DNA of 64,000 nt from Streptomyces regalis (GTDB lineage: Bacteria > Actinomycetota > Actinomycetes > Streptomycetales > Streptomycetaceae): NCBI RefSeq assembly GCF_001509475.1, contig NZ_LLZG01000092.1:1-64000 (forward strand). The letters run 5' to 3'. The notes beneath the pieces are model-generated. The model did no database searches, was not told where the DNA came from, and worked only from the letters and a program-made list of their open reading frames with translations. Numbering within the stretch: the stretch's first letter is position 1; the number at the start of each line of letters is the position of its first letter. A program made the translations under genes and the position numbers. Below are positions 35,959 to 45,416 of the stretch, piece by piece.

Positions 35959-36964
35959 CGGACGGAAGCCGTACGACGGTGAGGGGCCGGGGGCGTACGA
36001 GAGTGACGGACGGCGTGCATACGGGCGTGACGGCGCCGGGGCCGGGGCCGGCGAAGGCCCCGATCGGAAAGGTTGGCGCGCCGGCAACGGCGGCGCCGGT
36101 GATCGCGGTCGGCGTGCGGATGCGACACGGCTGCCGGGGGAGCTCCGGGCACTCGGCCGTTCCCTGGACGCGCCGGGCGCGGCGGACGACGCCGAGACGA
36201 TGGTCGAGCGGGTGCTGGGGCAGATACTCGCCGAGCAGGTACCGGTTCCCGTGGCCGAGCCGCCGGGTGCCGCTGAGCGGCTGCGGGCGGTGCGGCGGTG
36301 GACGCGGGTGCGGTGGCGCTCGCTGACGGCGGCGCTGTGCGGCCTGCTGACGGTGCTCGTGCTCACGCCCCCGGTGCGGGCAGCGGTCCTCGACTGGTTC
36401 GACTTCGCCGGTGTCGAGGTGCGGTACGACCCGTCGGCTGTGCCCTCCCCCGGCGCCGAGGTACCCGGCTGCGGCCGCTCGGTGTCGCTCGCACAGGCCG
36501 AGCGCCGGGCCGGGTTCGAGCCGCTGGTGCCCGAGGAGCTCGGCATGCCGGACACGGCCGCGGTGACCGGTGAGCCGCGGGAACGGTTCATGGTGAGTCT
36601 GTGCTGGCGTGAGGACGGGCGCACGATACGGCTGGACGAGCGGCGGGCGAGCCTGGACATCGGCTTCACCAAGACCGTGCGCGAACCGCCGGAATGGATC
36701 TCGCTGGACACCGACGCCCCCGACGGCGGCACACCCGACCCGGCCCTGTGGTTTGCCCGACCGCATCTGCTGACCTTCTGGCTGGTGGACAGCAGCGGGG
36801 AGCGCTACACGCGCGAGGAGCGGACGGCAGGGGCGACGCTGCTGTGGGCCCGCAGCAGCGAGGGCGAGACGGTGACCCTGCGGCTGGAAGGGGTGGCGTC
36901 GAAGGAGCGGGCGGTGGAGATCGCGCGGTCGCTGGAGAGGCCGTCCGAGGTGTCCTCGAAGTAG
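35945..36964 (+). CDS. Membrane protein, probable anti-sigma factor
   Basis: A 339-aa protein overlapping the ECF sigma gene. The first 60 residues are Gly-rich and charged. A helical cytoplasmic segment (ALGRSLDAPGAADDAETMVE, then GAAERLRAVRRWTRVRW) would contact the sigma factor. One transmembrane helix follows (LTAALCGLLTVLVLTPPVRA), then an extracytoplasmic domain (LDWFDFAGVEVRYDPSAVPS; FEPLVPEELGMPDTAAVTG). This DUF4367-like sensory part is typical of anti-sigma partners. No zinc HxxxCxxC motif is present, so it is not a ZAS protein. ATG 35945 after GGGAAGGGGG. Confidence 0.72.
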
Positions 36965-36991
36965 TTGGTGCGGAGAGGGCGGTCCCCAGGC

Positions 36992-37032
36992 GGCCGGTCC
37001 GAACGTGGCCGGTCCGAACGTGGCCGGTCCGG
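36992..37032 (+). repeat. 15-bp tandem repeat, 2.7 copies
   Basis: The unit GGCCGGTCCGAACGT occurs at 36992-37006 and 37007-37021 with a partial third copy to 37032, in the space after the anti-sigma gene. It is not coding in any supported frame. Confidence 0.85.
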
Positions 37033-37140
37033 AAAATAGCGGGACCGGGATGGGAACCCGGGTGGGTCGGGCGGTGTACCAGAAGTGACATTGCGGCTCG
37101 GGGACGGGCCGCACGGGGATCGCTCGGCTTGGGGGTTCGG

Positions 37141-37971
37141 ATGTGCGGACATGGGGTCGGCCGCTTGGGAGACCGACTGCGGGGACAGCGGGCCGGCTGC
37201 TCGGGAGACGGGGCACGCGGGGGCAGGGCCGGTTGGCGGGGCGGGTGCCGTGAACTGGCGGCGCTGACAGGAGCGTTGGCGGCGGCTCTGGCCCTCCTGG
37301 TGTGGAGTGCCGCGCCGGCGTCGGCCGGAGGACCGACGAGCGTGCTCCTGGTCTCACCGGAGAGCGTGGAGACGGCCTCGCTGTACTACTCCGACGAGGA
37401 GTACGCAGAGCTGGAGCAGCTGCTCGGCACACCGGGCACGGGCACCCGTGACAAGCCGCCCGAGGCCGGCCTGACGGCAGCCCGCCAGGTCAACGTCACC
37501 TGGATGCTCCACGACGTGACGCCCTGGCGCCTCGACCGGGTCTTCCCGATCTACGACGGGCGGGACGTCTGGATACACACGGCGGCCAACCTGGACCGGA
37601 CGTCGAACGGCACCTGGCATCGCGCCGATCACCCGGCCCAGCTGCGCGCCCTGCTCAAGAAGCTGGGCCTGATGGGAAAGACCTCGGCTGGGGGAAGCGC
37701 AGCGATCTTCCCGCCGGCATGGGAGGTGTACGGCACGGGCGAGGGGGCGAAGGCCTCGGCCGACGCTGCGGACAAGGCGACCGAGGCGTCCCCGGCCCAG
37801 GCGTCGGGGCCGAGGTCAGGGTCAGGTGACGGCACCGACTGGTGGTGGGCCCTGCCGGGCGCGGCGGCCGGGGCGGTGCTTGCGCTGCTACTGCGCCCCT
37901 TCACCGCGCGCCTGCCGCTGGGCCGCCTGCGCGGTGAGCCGGGGCCGAGGCAGGAGCTGCGCGACGTGTGA
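37141..37971 (+). CDS. Exported membrane-anchored protein of the sigma-factor cluster
   Basis: A protein of up to 276 aa. ATG 37141 (MCGHGVGRLGDRLRG) gives a long basic Gly-rich n-region before the hydrophobic core LAALTGALAAALALLVWSAA and cleavage site PASAGG; a later start is possible. The mature domain has TSVLLVSPESVETASLYYSD, ARQVNVTWMLHDVTPWRLDR and VWIHTAANLDR, then a linker and a C-terminal transmembrane helix (WWWALPGAAAGAVLALLL) with a basic tail. It is not a known enzyme. It lies with the sigma/anti-sigma pair and a similar exported protein downstream, so a shared envelope function is inferred. Confidence 0.65.
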   Translation: MCGHGVGRLGDRLRGQRAGCSGDGARGGRAGWRGGCRELAALTGALAAALALLVWSAAPASAGGPTSVLLVSPESVETASLYYSDEEYAELEQLLGTPGTGTRDKPPEAGLTAARQVNVTWMLHDVTPWRLDRVFPIYDGRDVWIHTAANLDRTSNGTWHRADHPAQLRALLKKLGLMGKTSAGGSAAIFPPAWEVYGTGEGAKASADAADKATEASPAQASGPRSGSGDGTDWWWALPGAAAGAVLALLLRPFTARLPLGRLRGEPGPRQELRDV

Positions 37972-38023
37972 AGGCCGACCAGGGAAGGCCTGGACGGCCC
38001 GGCAGGGACGGATAAAGACCGGC

Positions 38024-38107
38024 GTGGGCACAGACGGGACCGGCGTGGGGACGGATGGGACCTGTGTGGGGACGGATGGGACCTGTGTGGGGACGGATGG
38101 GGCTGAC
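38024..38107 (+). repeat. 21-bp tandem repeat, four copies
   Basis: Units start at 38024, 38045, 38066 and 38087; copies 2 and 3 are identical (GTGGGGACGGATGGGACCTG followed by T), while copies 1 and 4 diverge slightly. The period is a multiple of three and would read VGTDGTC if translated, but it lies upstream of the chosen start (38127) of the next gene. Confidence 0.9.
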
Positions 38108-38126
38108 GAGACGTGGAGGGGGACCG

Positions 38127-38879
38127 ATGGGGACACGAGGCAGAGAGAGGACCGGAGGAGGAAGGGCGCGGCTCATGCTGCTCGGGCCGGTGTCGGCCAC
38201 GCTGGCCCTGTGCGGGGCGGTGACGGCCTTGTGCGGGGCGGCGGCGACCGCCGCAGCGGCGCCGACGCAGAGCAGCGACGTCCCCGATGTGGCGATGGTC
38301 GTCGCGGGCGGCACGGGACGGACGACGGCGTTGCGCTCCGGCGAGCAGGCCTTCGCCCGCCTGTGGCAGCTGTTGGAGCCGACCTACGTCGGGACGGAGC
38401 GAGTGCCGCAGGACTGGGTCGAGGGACGTCATCCACCGATGCGGATCACCGTGGTCTGGGGACTGTCGGGGGTCGGCGGCTGGCCGCAGACGAACCGGCC
38501 TCCGGGAGGGGACGTGGCCGTCCAGCGCCAGGACCAACTGTTCGTGACCGCGGACGGCACACCCTGGGTGCGCTCGGATCTCGCGCCGGAAGTGGAGGAC
38601 GACGACATCCGCTGGCATCGGGCTCCGCGCTCCGTCTTCGAGCGGCCGGACCTGGCGGGACTGCTCGGTGAGACGGAGGACGGGCGGGTCGAGGTCGCTG
38701 CCGCCGGGGACCGGCCCGGCCCGGTCATGGGTGATCCCGGGTGGGCGGTGGCAGGGCTGGCCGTCGGGTTCGCGACCGGCGTCGGCGGCACGCTGCTGAT
38801 ACGCCGCGCGGCGGCCCGACCGGGAGTCGGACCGCCGCGGGAGGAGCCACGACAGGAGTTGATCGACCTGGACCTGTGA
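38127..38879 (+). CDS. Exported membrane-anchored protein of the sigma-factor cluster
   Basis: A 250-aa protein beginning MGTRGRERTGGGRARL, with a signal peptide (LLGPVSATLALCGAVTALCG, ending ATAAAAPTQ). It has a globular outer domain (VAMVVAGGTGRTTALRSGEQ; PQDWVEGRHPPMRITVVWGL; WHRAPRSVFERPDLAGLLGE) and a C-terminal transmembrane helix (AVAGLAVGFATGVGGTLLIR). Same architecture as the preceding gene, so they may pair. ATG 38127 has GGAGGGGG just upstream; an in-frame extension through the 21-bp repeats is possible but less likely. No enzymatic motif. Confidence 0.65.
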   Translation: MGTRGRERTGGGRARLMLLGPVSATLALCGAVTALCGAAATAAAAPTQSSDVPDVAMVVAGGTGRTTALRSGEQAFARLWQLLEPTYVGTERVPQDWVEGRHPPMRITVVWGLSGVGGWPQTNRPPGGDVAVQRQDQLFVTADGTPWVRSDLAPEVEDDDIRWHRAPRSVFERPDLAGLLGETEDGRVEVAAAGDRPGPVMGDPGWAVAGLAVGFATGVGGTLLIRRAAARPGVGPPREEPRQELIDLDL

Positions 38880-38903
38880 CGTCCTTGGCGCATCGTGCGA
38901 CTG

Positions 38904-40352
38904 TCAGCCGAGGTCGATCTCCGGGTACAGCGGGAAGCCGGCCACGAGGTCGGTGGCGCGATGGGAGATCTCGTCGGCGATCTTCGGGTCGAGGACGTGC
39001 TGGGCCTTGGACGGGGCGCCCTTGCTGGTGGTGCCGGGCTCGGTGGTGGTGAGGACGCGGTCGATGAGGGCGGCGACCTCGTCCATCTCGGCGGTGCCCA
39101 GGCCACGGGTGGTCAGGGCGGGGGTGCCGATGCGGATGCCGGAGGTGTACCAGGCGCCGTTGGGGTCGGACGGGATGGCGTTGCGGTTGGTGACGATGCC
39201 GGACTCGAGGAGCGCGGCCTCGGCCTGGCGGCCGGTGAGGCCGTAGGAGGAGGCGACGTCGATCAGGTTCAGGTGGTTGTCCGTACCGCCGGTCACGAGG
39301 GTCGCGCCCCGGCGCATCAGGCCTTCCGCCAGCGCCCGGGAGTTGTCGACGATGCGCTGGGCGTAGTCGCGGAAGGACTCCTGGCGGGCCTCGGCCAGGG
39401 CGACGGCCTTGGCGGCCATGACGTGCGGGAGCGGGCCGCCGAGGACCATCGGGCAGCCACGGTCGACCTGGTCCTTGAGGGAGTCGTCGCACAGGACCAT
39501 GCCGCCGCGCGGGCCGCGCAGCGACTTGTGGGTGGTGGTGGTGACGATCTGGGCGTGCGGGACCGGGTCGAAGTCGCCGGTGAGGACCTTGCCGGCGACG
39601 AGACCGGCGAAGTGGGCCATGTCGACCATGAGCGTGGCGCCGACCTCGTCGGCGATCTCGCGCATGATCCGGAAGTTCACGAGACGGGGGTAGGCGGAGT
39701 AGCCGGCGACGATGATCAGCGGCTTGAACTCGCGGGCCGACACGCGCAGCGCCTCGTAGTCGATCAGGCCCGTGGTGGGGTCGGTGCCGTAGGAGCGCTG
39801 GTCGAACATCTTGCCGGAGATGTTCGGGCGGAAGCCGTGGGTGAGGTGGCCGCCGGCGTCCAGGGACATGCCGAGCATGCGCTGGTTGCCGAAGGCGCGG
39901 CGCAGTTCGGCCCAGTCGGCCTCGGCGAGGTCGTTGACCTGGCGGACACCGGCCTTCTCCAGGGCGGGGGCCTCGACGCGGGCGGCGAGGACGGCCCAGA
40001 AGGCGACGAGGTTGGCGTCGATGCCGGAGTGGGGCTGGACATAGGCGTGGCGGGCGCCGAAGAGCTCGCGGGCGTGCTCGGCGGCGAGGGACTCGACGGT
40101 GTCGACGTTGCGACAGCCGGCGTAGAAGCGGCGGCCGACGGTGCCCTCGGCGTACTTGTCGCTGAACCAGTTGCCCATCGCGAGGAGGGTGGCCGGGGAG
40201 GCGTAGTTCTCGGAGGCGATCAGTTTGAGCATCTCGCGCTGGTCGGTGACCTCCTGGCCGATGGCGTCGGCCACGCGCGGCTCGACGGCGCGGATCACGT
40301 CGAGGGCGGCACGGAAGGCGGTGGACTCGGTGGAGAGGGGCTCGGCTGACAT
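38904..40352 (-). CDS. glyA: Serine hydroxymethyltransferase
   Basis: A 482-aa PLP enzyme that interconverts serine and glycine with tetrahydrofolate. [40 protein letters not shown] (the substrate-binding YAEG region) and [15 protein letters not shown], where Lys forms the Schiff base. It is longer than the about 415-aa housekeeping type because of an insertion between [17 protein letters not shown] and [13 protein letters not shown]; this longer form is known from some actinomycetes and other phyla. ATG 40352. No riboswitch-like structure is seen upstream. Confidence 0.93.
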   Translation of the reverse strand: MSAEPLSTESTAFRAALDVIRAVEPRVADAIGQEVTDQREMLKLIASENYASPATLLAMGNWFSDKYAEGTVGRRFYAGCRNVDTVESLAAEHARELFGARHAYVQPHSGIDANLVAFWAVLAARVEAPALEKAGVRQVNDLAEADWAELRRAFGNQRMLGMSLDAGGHLTHGFRPNISGKMFDQRSYGTDPTTGLIDYEALRVSAREFKPLIIVAGYSAYPRLVNFRIMREIADEVGATLMVDMAHFAGLVAGKVLTGDFDPVPHAQIVTTTTHKSLRGPRGGMVLCDDSLKDQVDRGCPMVLGGPLPHVMAAKAVALAEARQESFRDYAQRIVDNSRALAEGLMRRGATLVTGGTDNHLNLIDVASSYGLTGRQAEAALLESGIVTNRNAIPSDPNGAWYTSGIRIGTPALTTRGLGTAEMDEVAALIDRVLTTTEPGTTSKGAPSKAQHVLDPKIADEISHRATDLVAGFPLYPEIDLG

Positions 40353-40642
40353 GGGGACCTCCGGACGTCGTGTGCAGCGATCACGGTACGGCCCAGGCGC
40401 ACGGCACTCGGTCTGGACTCGGTCCAGGAGCCGCTCCCCGATGGTTGTTCCATCCCAGCGCGCCAGTCACGGCCCGCCGATCAGCCTACCGGGCGCGCCG
40501 ACGTCGCATGGTCCCGCGTCCACCATGCGAGCAACGATAGGAAGGGGCCGCAAAGCACTCGTACGGCCGGAAATGGACAGTGGCCACGAGCCTCGTGACT
40601 GCCGGAGCACGAGCCCTCGTGGTGGCGGAAACGGAGAGCCCC

Positions 40643-41890
40643 GTGAGTACGTCGAGCACCACCGAATCCCTGATCGCCGCGGTCGACGCGCACAGCGCGC
40701 ACACCTATCACCCGTTGCCGGTCGTGGTGGCGACGGCGGACGGGGCCTGGATGACGGATGTGGAGGGGCGGCGGTATCTGGATCTGCTGGCCGGGTATTC
40801 GGCGCTCAACTTCGGGCACCGCAACCGGCGGATCCTGGACGCGGCGAAAGCGCAGCTGGAGCGGGTGACGCTGACGTCGCGGGCGTTTCATCACGACCGG
40901 TACGCCGCGTTCTGCGAGCAGCTCGCCGAGCTGTGCGGCATGGAGATGGTGCTGCCGATGAACACGGGGACGGAGGCGGTGGAGACGGCGGTGAAGACCG
41001 CCCGGAAGTGGGGGTACCGGGTCAAGGGCGTGCCGGCGGAGATGGCGAAGATCGTGGTCGCGACGAACAACTTCCACGGGCGTACGACGACGATCATCAG
41101 CTTCTCCACCGACCCGGAGGCGCGGGCGGACTTCGGTCCGTACACGCCGGGCTTCGAGATCGTGCCGTACGGGGACCTCACGGCGATGCGGGAGGCGATG
41201 ACGGAGAACACGGTCGCCGTGCTGCTGGAGCCGATCCAGGGCGAGGCGGGGGTTCTCGTCCCTCCGGCCGGCTATCTGCCGACGGTGCGGGAGCTGACGC
41301 GGGAGCGGAACGTGCTGTTCGTGGCGGACGAGATCCAGTCGGGGCTGGGGCGCACGGGTCGTACCTTCGCGTGCGAGCACGAGGGGGTGGTGCCGGATGT
41401 GTATGTGCTCGGCAAGGCGCTCGGGGGCGGGGTCGTGCCGGTGTCGGCGGTGGTGTCCAGCGCCGCGGTGCTCGGGGTGTTCCGGCCCGGCGAGCACGGC
41501 TCGACGTTCGGCGGGAATCCGCTGGCCTGTGCGGTGGCGCTGGAGGTGATCGCGATGCTGCGGACGGGCGAGTTCCAGGCGCGGGCGGCGGAGCTCGGCG
41601 AGCATCTGCACCGGGAGCTGGGGCTGTTGGCCGGGACGGGGCGGGTGACGGCGGTGCGGGGGCGCGGTCTGTGGGCCGGGGTCGACATCGCCCGGGAGTA
41701 CGGGACGGGGCGGGAGGTGTCGGAGAAGCTGATGGACCGGGGTGTGCTGGTCAAGGACACCCTCCCCCACAGCCTCAAGGGCGTGGGCGGTGCCCCCACG
41801 GCGACGATCCGGATCGCGCCGCCGCTGGTGATCGGGAAGGAGGATCTGGACTGGGGGCTCGCGCAGTTGCGGGGGGTGCTCGGGATGTGA
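40643..41890 (+). CDS. rocD: Ornithine aminotransferase (class III)
   Basis: A 415-aa PLP enzyme moving the delta-amino group of ornithine to 2-oxoglutarate to give glutamate semialdehyde. YHPLPVVVATADGAWMTDVE and LDLLAGYSALNFGHRN are family N-terminal motifs. MNTGTEAVETAVKTARKWGY is the cofactor region, VLFVADEIQSGLGRTGR follows, and VYVLGKALGGGVVPVSAV has the PLP Lys. Near the C-terminus is HSLKGVGGAPTATIRIAPPL. GTG 40643 (VSTSSTTESLIAAVD) follows GGAG and is preferred to the upstream start at 40580. It is divergent from glyA; it may take part in arginine catabolism, usually with a dimethylargininase gene, which is not adjacent. Confidence 0.9.
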   Translation: MSTSSTTESLIAAVDAHSAHTYHPLPVVVATADGAWMTDVEGRRYLDLLAGYSALNFGHRNRRILDAAKAQLERVTLTSRAFHHDRYAAFCEQLAELCGMEMVLPMNTGTEAVETAVKTARKWGYRVKGVPAEMAKIVVATNNFHGRTTTIISFSTDPEARADFGPYTPGFEIVPYGDLTAMREAMTENTVAVLLEPIQGEAGVLVPPAGYLPTVRELTRERNVLFVADEIQSGLGRTGRTFACEHEGVVPDVYVLGKALGGGVVPVSAVVSSAAVLGVFRPGEHGSTFGGNPLACAVALEVIAMLRTGEFQARAAELGEHLHRELGLLAGTGRVTAVRGRGLWAGVDIAREYGTGREVSEKLMDRGVLVKDTLPHSLKGVGGAPTATIRIAPPLVIGKEDLDWGLAQLRGVLGM

Positions 41891-42126
41891 ACCGGTTCGC
41901 GGCGCCGGGCGGTGTGTCTGCGACCTCGCGTGACGAGAGGCCTGCTGACGGTGCTGGGCGAGCATCCGGTCGACGGGCGGGGCCGGTGTGTGCGCGACGG
42001 GGGTGTGGCGCTGTGAGCGGCTGTCGATGCGGTGGCCGGCCGCGGCACAGGTCGCGCCACAGCTGGCGTGACGTCGGCCTTTGCCCCGTAGCCGAAATCG
42101 CCCGACTCGCCTTCCGCGTACGGCCG

Positions 42127-43311
42127 TTACAGGATCACGTGCGGCAGGAAACGGGCGTACTCGTCGGTGATCAGGCCGGACGACTCGCGGATGCCGAGGC
42201 CGGCCGACTCGTCCTCGACGACCCACGCGCCGAGGACGACGTGGTTGCCGTCGAAGGCGGGGAGTGGGGCCAACTGCTGGTAGCAGCAGGGCTCGTCGCG
42301 GAGGGCTGCCTCGGTGCCGGGTTCGTGGACCGTCACGCCCGCGCCCTCCCGGCCCAGCAGGGGCTTGGCGACATAGCCCGTCGTGCTCGCCAGCTCCCTC
42401 GGTCCGTCGAGGTAGGAGGGGAGGAGGTTCGGGTGGTCCGGGTAGAGCTCCCAGAGGATGGCCAGGAGGGCCTTGTTGCTGAGGAGCATCTTCCAGGCGG
42501 GCTCGATCCACAGCGTCGTACCGGTGCCGCCGCCGTTGTCGAGGGTGTCGAGGACGTGGTCGGCGAAGCGGTCGGTGGTGAGCCACTCCCAGGGATAGAG
42601 CTTGAAGCAGCTGCGGATGAAGTGGAGTTGGTTGTCGACGAAGCGGCCGGAGAGACGGTCCCAGCCGATCTCCTCCATGGAGATCCAGCTGGTGTCCAGG
42701 CCCGCCTGTTCCGCGGTCTCCTTGAGATAGGCGACCGTCATCATGTCCTCGCCGAGTTCGTCGGCGGAGGAGTAGGCGAAGTAGAGAGGAGCACCGGGCG
42801 GGAGCAGGGCGGACTGCTTCTTCCAGGCGGCGACGAGTCGTTCGTGGAGGGAGTTCCACTGGTCGGCGCCGGGGAAGCGCTCCTCCATCCAGAACCACTG
42901 GGGCGAGGCGGCCTCGACCAGCGAGGTGGGGGTGTCGGCGTTGTACTCCAGGAGTTTCGCCGGGCCGGTGCCGTCGTAGTGCAGGTCGAAGCGGCCGTAG
43001 ACGGAGGGGAGTTCGGCGCGCCGGCGCCAGGCCTCGGCGATGGCGTCCGCGACGCGCGGGTCGGTGATGCCGAGGTCGGCGAAGCGGCGGGAGGTGACGA
43101 TGTGTTCGGCCGCCGTCAGGCACATGCGGTGGAGTTCCTCGACGACCTCTTCCAGCGCCTCGATCTCCTCCAGGGAGAAGACGTAGTGGGCGCTCTCGTC
43201 CCAGTACGGGCGCAGGGAGTTGTCGGGGTAGCGGGTGAGGGGGTAGATGAGCCCCTGTTCCTCGACGGTCTGTTGCCAGCCGGGGCGGGGCTCGATCGTG
43301 CGGCGCTCCAT
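42127..43311 (-). CDS. Glutathionylspermidine synthase-like ATP-grasp protein
   Basis: A 394-aa protein of the GspS C-terminal domain family: RFDLHYDGTGPAKLLEYNAD, TPTSLVEAASPQWFWMEERF, SNKALLAILWELYPDHPNLL and VTGYVAKPLLGREGAGVTV-like segments (here TTGYVAKPLLGREGAGV). The ATP-grasp fold ligates an amine to a peptide carboxylate; since actinomycetes lack glutathione, the real substrate is not known. It is followed by a small lipoprotein gene, on the same strand just upstream (15 bases), an arrangement like E. coli ygiC-ygiB. The two are probably an operon. Confidence 0.85.
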   Translation of the reverse strand: MERRTIEPRPGWQQTVEEQGLIYPLTRYPDNSLRPYWDESAHYVFSLEEIEALEEVVEELHRMCLTAAEHIVTSRRFADLGITDPRVADAIAEAWRRRAELPSVYGRFDLHYDGTGPAKLLEYNADTPTSLVEAASPQWFWMEERFPGADQWNSLHERLVAAWKKQSALLPPGAPLYFAYSSADELGEDMMTVAYLKETAEQAGLDTSWISMEEIGWDRLSGRFVDNQLHFIRSCFKLYPWEWLTTDRFADHVLDTLDNGGGTGTTLWIEPAWKMLLSNKALLAILWELYPDHPNLLPSYLDGPRELASTTGYVAKPLLGREGAGVTVHEPGTEAALRDEPCCYQQLAPLPAFDGNHVVLGAWVVEDESAGLGIRESSGLITDEYARFLPHVIL

Positions 43312-43326
43312 CTGTACGGCTCCTGC

Positions 43327-43680
43327 TCAGCCGCCGCTGCTGCCCGAGCCCGAGCAGCCGAAGCCGCCGCGGTCGACGGCCTCGCTGCGGCTGAAGGTGC
43401 CGAAGTCGGCGCGGCCGTCGTCGGTGTCGGCGTCGTAGTACCAGGCGGCGTCGGAGCCGGTGGTCTTCTTCTTGCCGCCCTTGGCGTACGAGGAGTTGGA
43501 GCTGCTGCCGGAGTTGCAGTTCTTGTCCGCGATGATCCTGTAGCCCTCGTAGGTGTAGCTGTCGCGGTCGACGCAGCGGCGGTCGGGTTCCGAGCCGCAG
43601 GAGGTCAGGGCCGCCGCTACGACTCCCATGCCGCCGAGCACGACCGTGCTCGAGCGCAGCCTGCGTCGTGTTTCCGCCAT
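43327..43680 (-). CDS. Small lipoprotein (YgiB-like context)
   Basis: A 117-aa exported protein. Signal peptide RRRLRSSTVVLGGMGVVAAA ends in lipobox LTSC. The mature part has RRCVDRDSYTYEGYRIIADK, NC and a Ser-rich stretch, AWYYDADTDDG, and ends in Gly/Ser-rich CSGSGSSGG. Pairing with a glutathionylspermidine synthase-like gene recalls E. coli ygiB-ygiC, although sequence resemblance is low. ATG 43680; ATG 43686 is possible. It would be anchored outside the membrane. Confidence 0.75.
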   Translation of the reverse strand: MAETRRRLRSSTVVLGGMGVVAAALTSCGSEPDRRCVDRDSYTYEGYRIIADKNCNSGSSSNSSYAKGGKKKTTGSDAAWYYDADTDDGRADFGTFSRSEAVDRGGFGCSGSGSSGG

Positions 43681-43811
43681 GTGCATCTCCCCCGATGATC
43701 CGGTTGTCGTTCGGGGGACAGCCTAGAGATCGCTGGGAGCGGGCCGGGCAGGGCCCCACCCGGTACGGGGCTGCCTTCGACCCCGCCAGCGGGCTGCCAC
43801 CCAAAGGCTTT

Positions 43812-45227
43812 TCACGGCAACACCCTGCACAACGCCCTCAGCGTTCCCGCCCACGCATGGTCCGGCGGCGTCCCGTACCCCACGACCAGCGCGTCCAGGG
43901 GCTCCACCGCGGCGGACTCGTGGCGGTAGAACGTCAGGCCGTGGAGGGCCAGGCCCTGCCAGGTCGCCGCCTGGACCACGGACTGTTCCCTGCCGGGCGG
44001 TAGGCGGAGTACGACGTGGAGGCCGGCCGCGATGCCGGTGACCTGGAGGTGAGGGGCGTGGGTGGCCAGGGCAGTGACCAGGGCGTCCCTGCGGCGCCGG
44101 TAACGCAGCCGGGCGGCGCGGACATGGCGGTCGTAGGCACCGGACGTGAGGAACTCCGCCAGGGTCAGCTGGTCCAGGGCGCCGCAGGTGTCCAGGCCGC
44201 CCTTGGCCTCCGTCACCTCCTCCACCAGCGTCGGCGGCAGCACCATCCAGGCCAGGCGCAGGCCGGGGGCGAGGGACTTGCTCGCCGTGCCCAGGTAGAC
44301 GACGTGGTCGGGGTCCAGACCCTGGAGTGCGCCGACGGGCTGGCGGTCGTAGCGGAACTCCCCGTCGTAGTCGTCCTCCAGGACCAGTCCGCCGGTGTGG
44401 CGCGCCCAGTCCACCACCGTCGTGCGGCGGTCGCGATGCAGGGGCACTCCCATGGGGAACTGGTGGGCGGGGGTGAGGAGGACCGCCCGGGCCGTCCCGG
44501 CCCTCTCATGCGTCAACTCCTCAGGGTTCGTGCCCAGTTCGTCGAAGGGAAGGGGGACGGTGGCCAGACCGGCCGCCGTCAGCTGTTTCCACTGCCTCGC
44601 CAGGCCGTACGACTCCACCGCCACTGTCCGCGCCCCGCGCGCCTTCAGCACCTTGCCGAGCAGTTGCAGGCCATGCACGAAACCCGAGCAGACCACGATG
44701 CGTTCGGGGTCGGCGCGCACGCCCCGTGCGCGAGAGAGGTAGCCGGCGAGGGCGGTGCGCACTTCCAGGCGGCCACGCGGGTCGCCGTAGCCGAGGGCGT
44801 CGTGCGGGGCCGAGGCCAGGGCGCGGCGGGCGGCCTTGAGCCAGTCCGTGCGGGGGAAGGCGGCGAGGTCGGGAGTGCCGGGGCGCAGGTCGTGGGCGAG
44901 GCGGGCGCCTTCACGCGGGGCCGGTGCCGAGCCGGTCGGTGGGATCACCGTCCGTTCGGCCACCCGTGTGCCCGAGCCCTGGCGGGCGGTGAGCCAGCCC
45001 TCGGCCACCAGTTCGGCGTACACCTCGGCGACCGTGTTGCGGGCGATGCCGAGGTCGGCGGCGAGGGAACGGGAGGAGGGCAGGCGGGTGCCCGGGGCGA
45101 GACGGCCCGTTCGGACTGCCTCCCGCAGGGCGTCGGACAGGCCCCTGCGCAGGCCGGGACCGGTCGGCTCCAGGTGAAGGTCGACGCCGAGTGCACAGCT
45201 GCGCGACGTGCCCCGGTGTTCGGTCAT
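43812..45227 (-). CDS. MocR/PdxR-type regulator (GntR domain fused to aminotransferase fold)
   Basis: A 471-aa regulator. N-terminal winged helix (about 20-85): LRRGLSDALREAVRTGRLAP, LPSSRSLAADLGIARNTVAE, GWLTARQGSGTRVAE. C-terminal class I aminotransferase domain with VICSGF-like segment (here VVCSGFVHGLQLLGKVLKAR), VLEDDYDGEFRYDRQP and the PLP Lys in YLGTASKSLAPGLRLAW. MocR proteins bind PLP as an effector or use it to sense amino compounds, and often control vitamin B6 or GABA genes; no such target is adjacent. ATG 45227; longer forms possible. Confidence 0.9.
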   Translation of the reverse strand: MTEHRGTSRSCALGVDLHLEPTGPGLRRGLSDALREAVRTGRLAPGTRLPSSRSLAADLGIARNTVAEVYAELVAEGWLTARQGSGTRVAERTVIPPTGSAPAPREGARLAHDLRPGTPDLAAFPRTDWLKAARRALASAPHDALGYGDPRGRLEVRTALAGYLSRARGVRADPERIVVCSGFVHGLQLLGKVLKARGARTVAVESYGLARQWKQLTAAGLATVPLPFDELGTNPEELTHERAGTARAVLLTPAHQFPMGVPLHRDRRTTVVDWARHTGGLVLEDDYDGEFRYDRQPVGALQGLDPDHVVYLGTASKSLAPGLRLAWMVLPPTLVEEVTEAKGGLDTCGALDQLTLAEFLTSGAYDRHVRAARLRYRRRRDALVTALATHAPHLQVTGIAAGLHVVLRLPPGREQSVVQAATWQGLALHGLTFYRHESAAVEPLDALVVGYGTPPDHAWAGTLRALCRVLP

Positions 45228-45416
45228 GAAAGCCGACGTTACTCCAGGGCCACCACCGCACCGCTCCCGGTGAGCGCGGGTGGCAGTGCCCGGTCGGGCG
45301 GTGTCGACGCCGGACACACCACCGTACAGGCTGAGCCCGGTCACCCGGGTCGGGCGTGCCTGGCCCCGTTGCTGCCGCGCCCCCTCACCCGCCTCTGCGC
45401 GGACCGGTGTGTCCCG

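Noticed and set aside
41930..42016. 28-codon frame (VTRGLLTVLGEHPVDG onward) after rocD
   Set aside because: Opens with GTG and ends with TGA in the 236-base gap, but has no ribosome binding site and no context to support it.
40225..43804. Very long open frames (over 1,100 codons) on both strands around rocD and the glutathionylspermidine synthase-like gene
   Set aside because: They are shadows of the real genes in high-GC DNA; their translations are low-complexity Arg/Pro/Gly-rich and match no family, while the opposite or alternative frames give clear enzymes.
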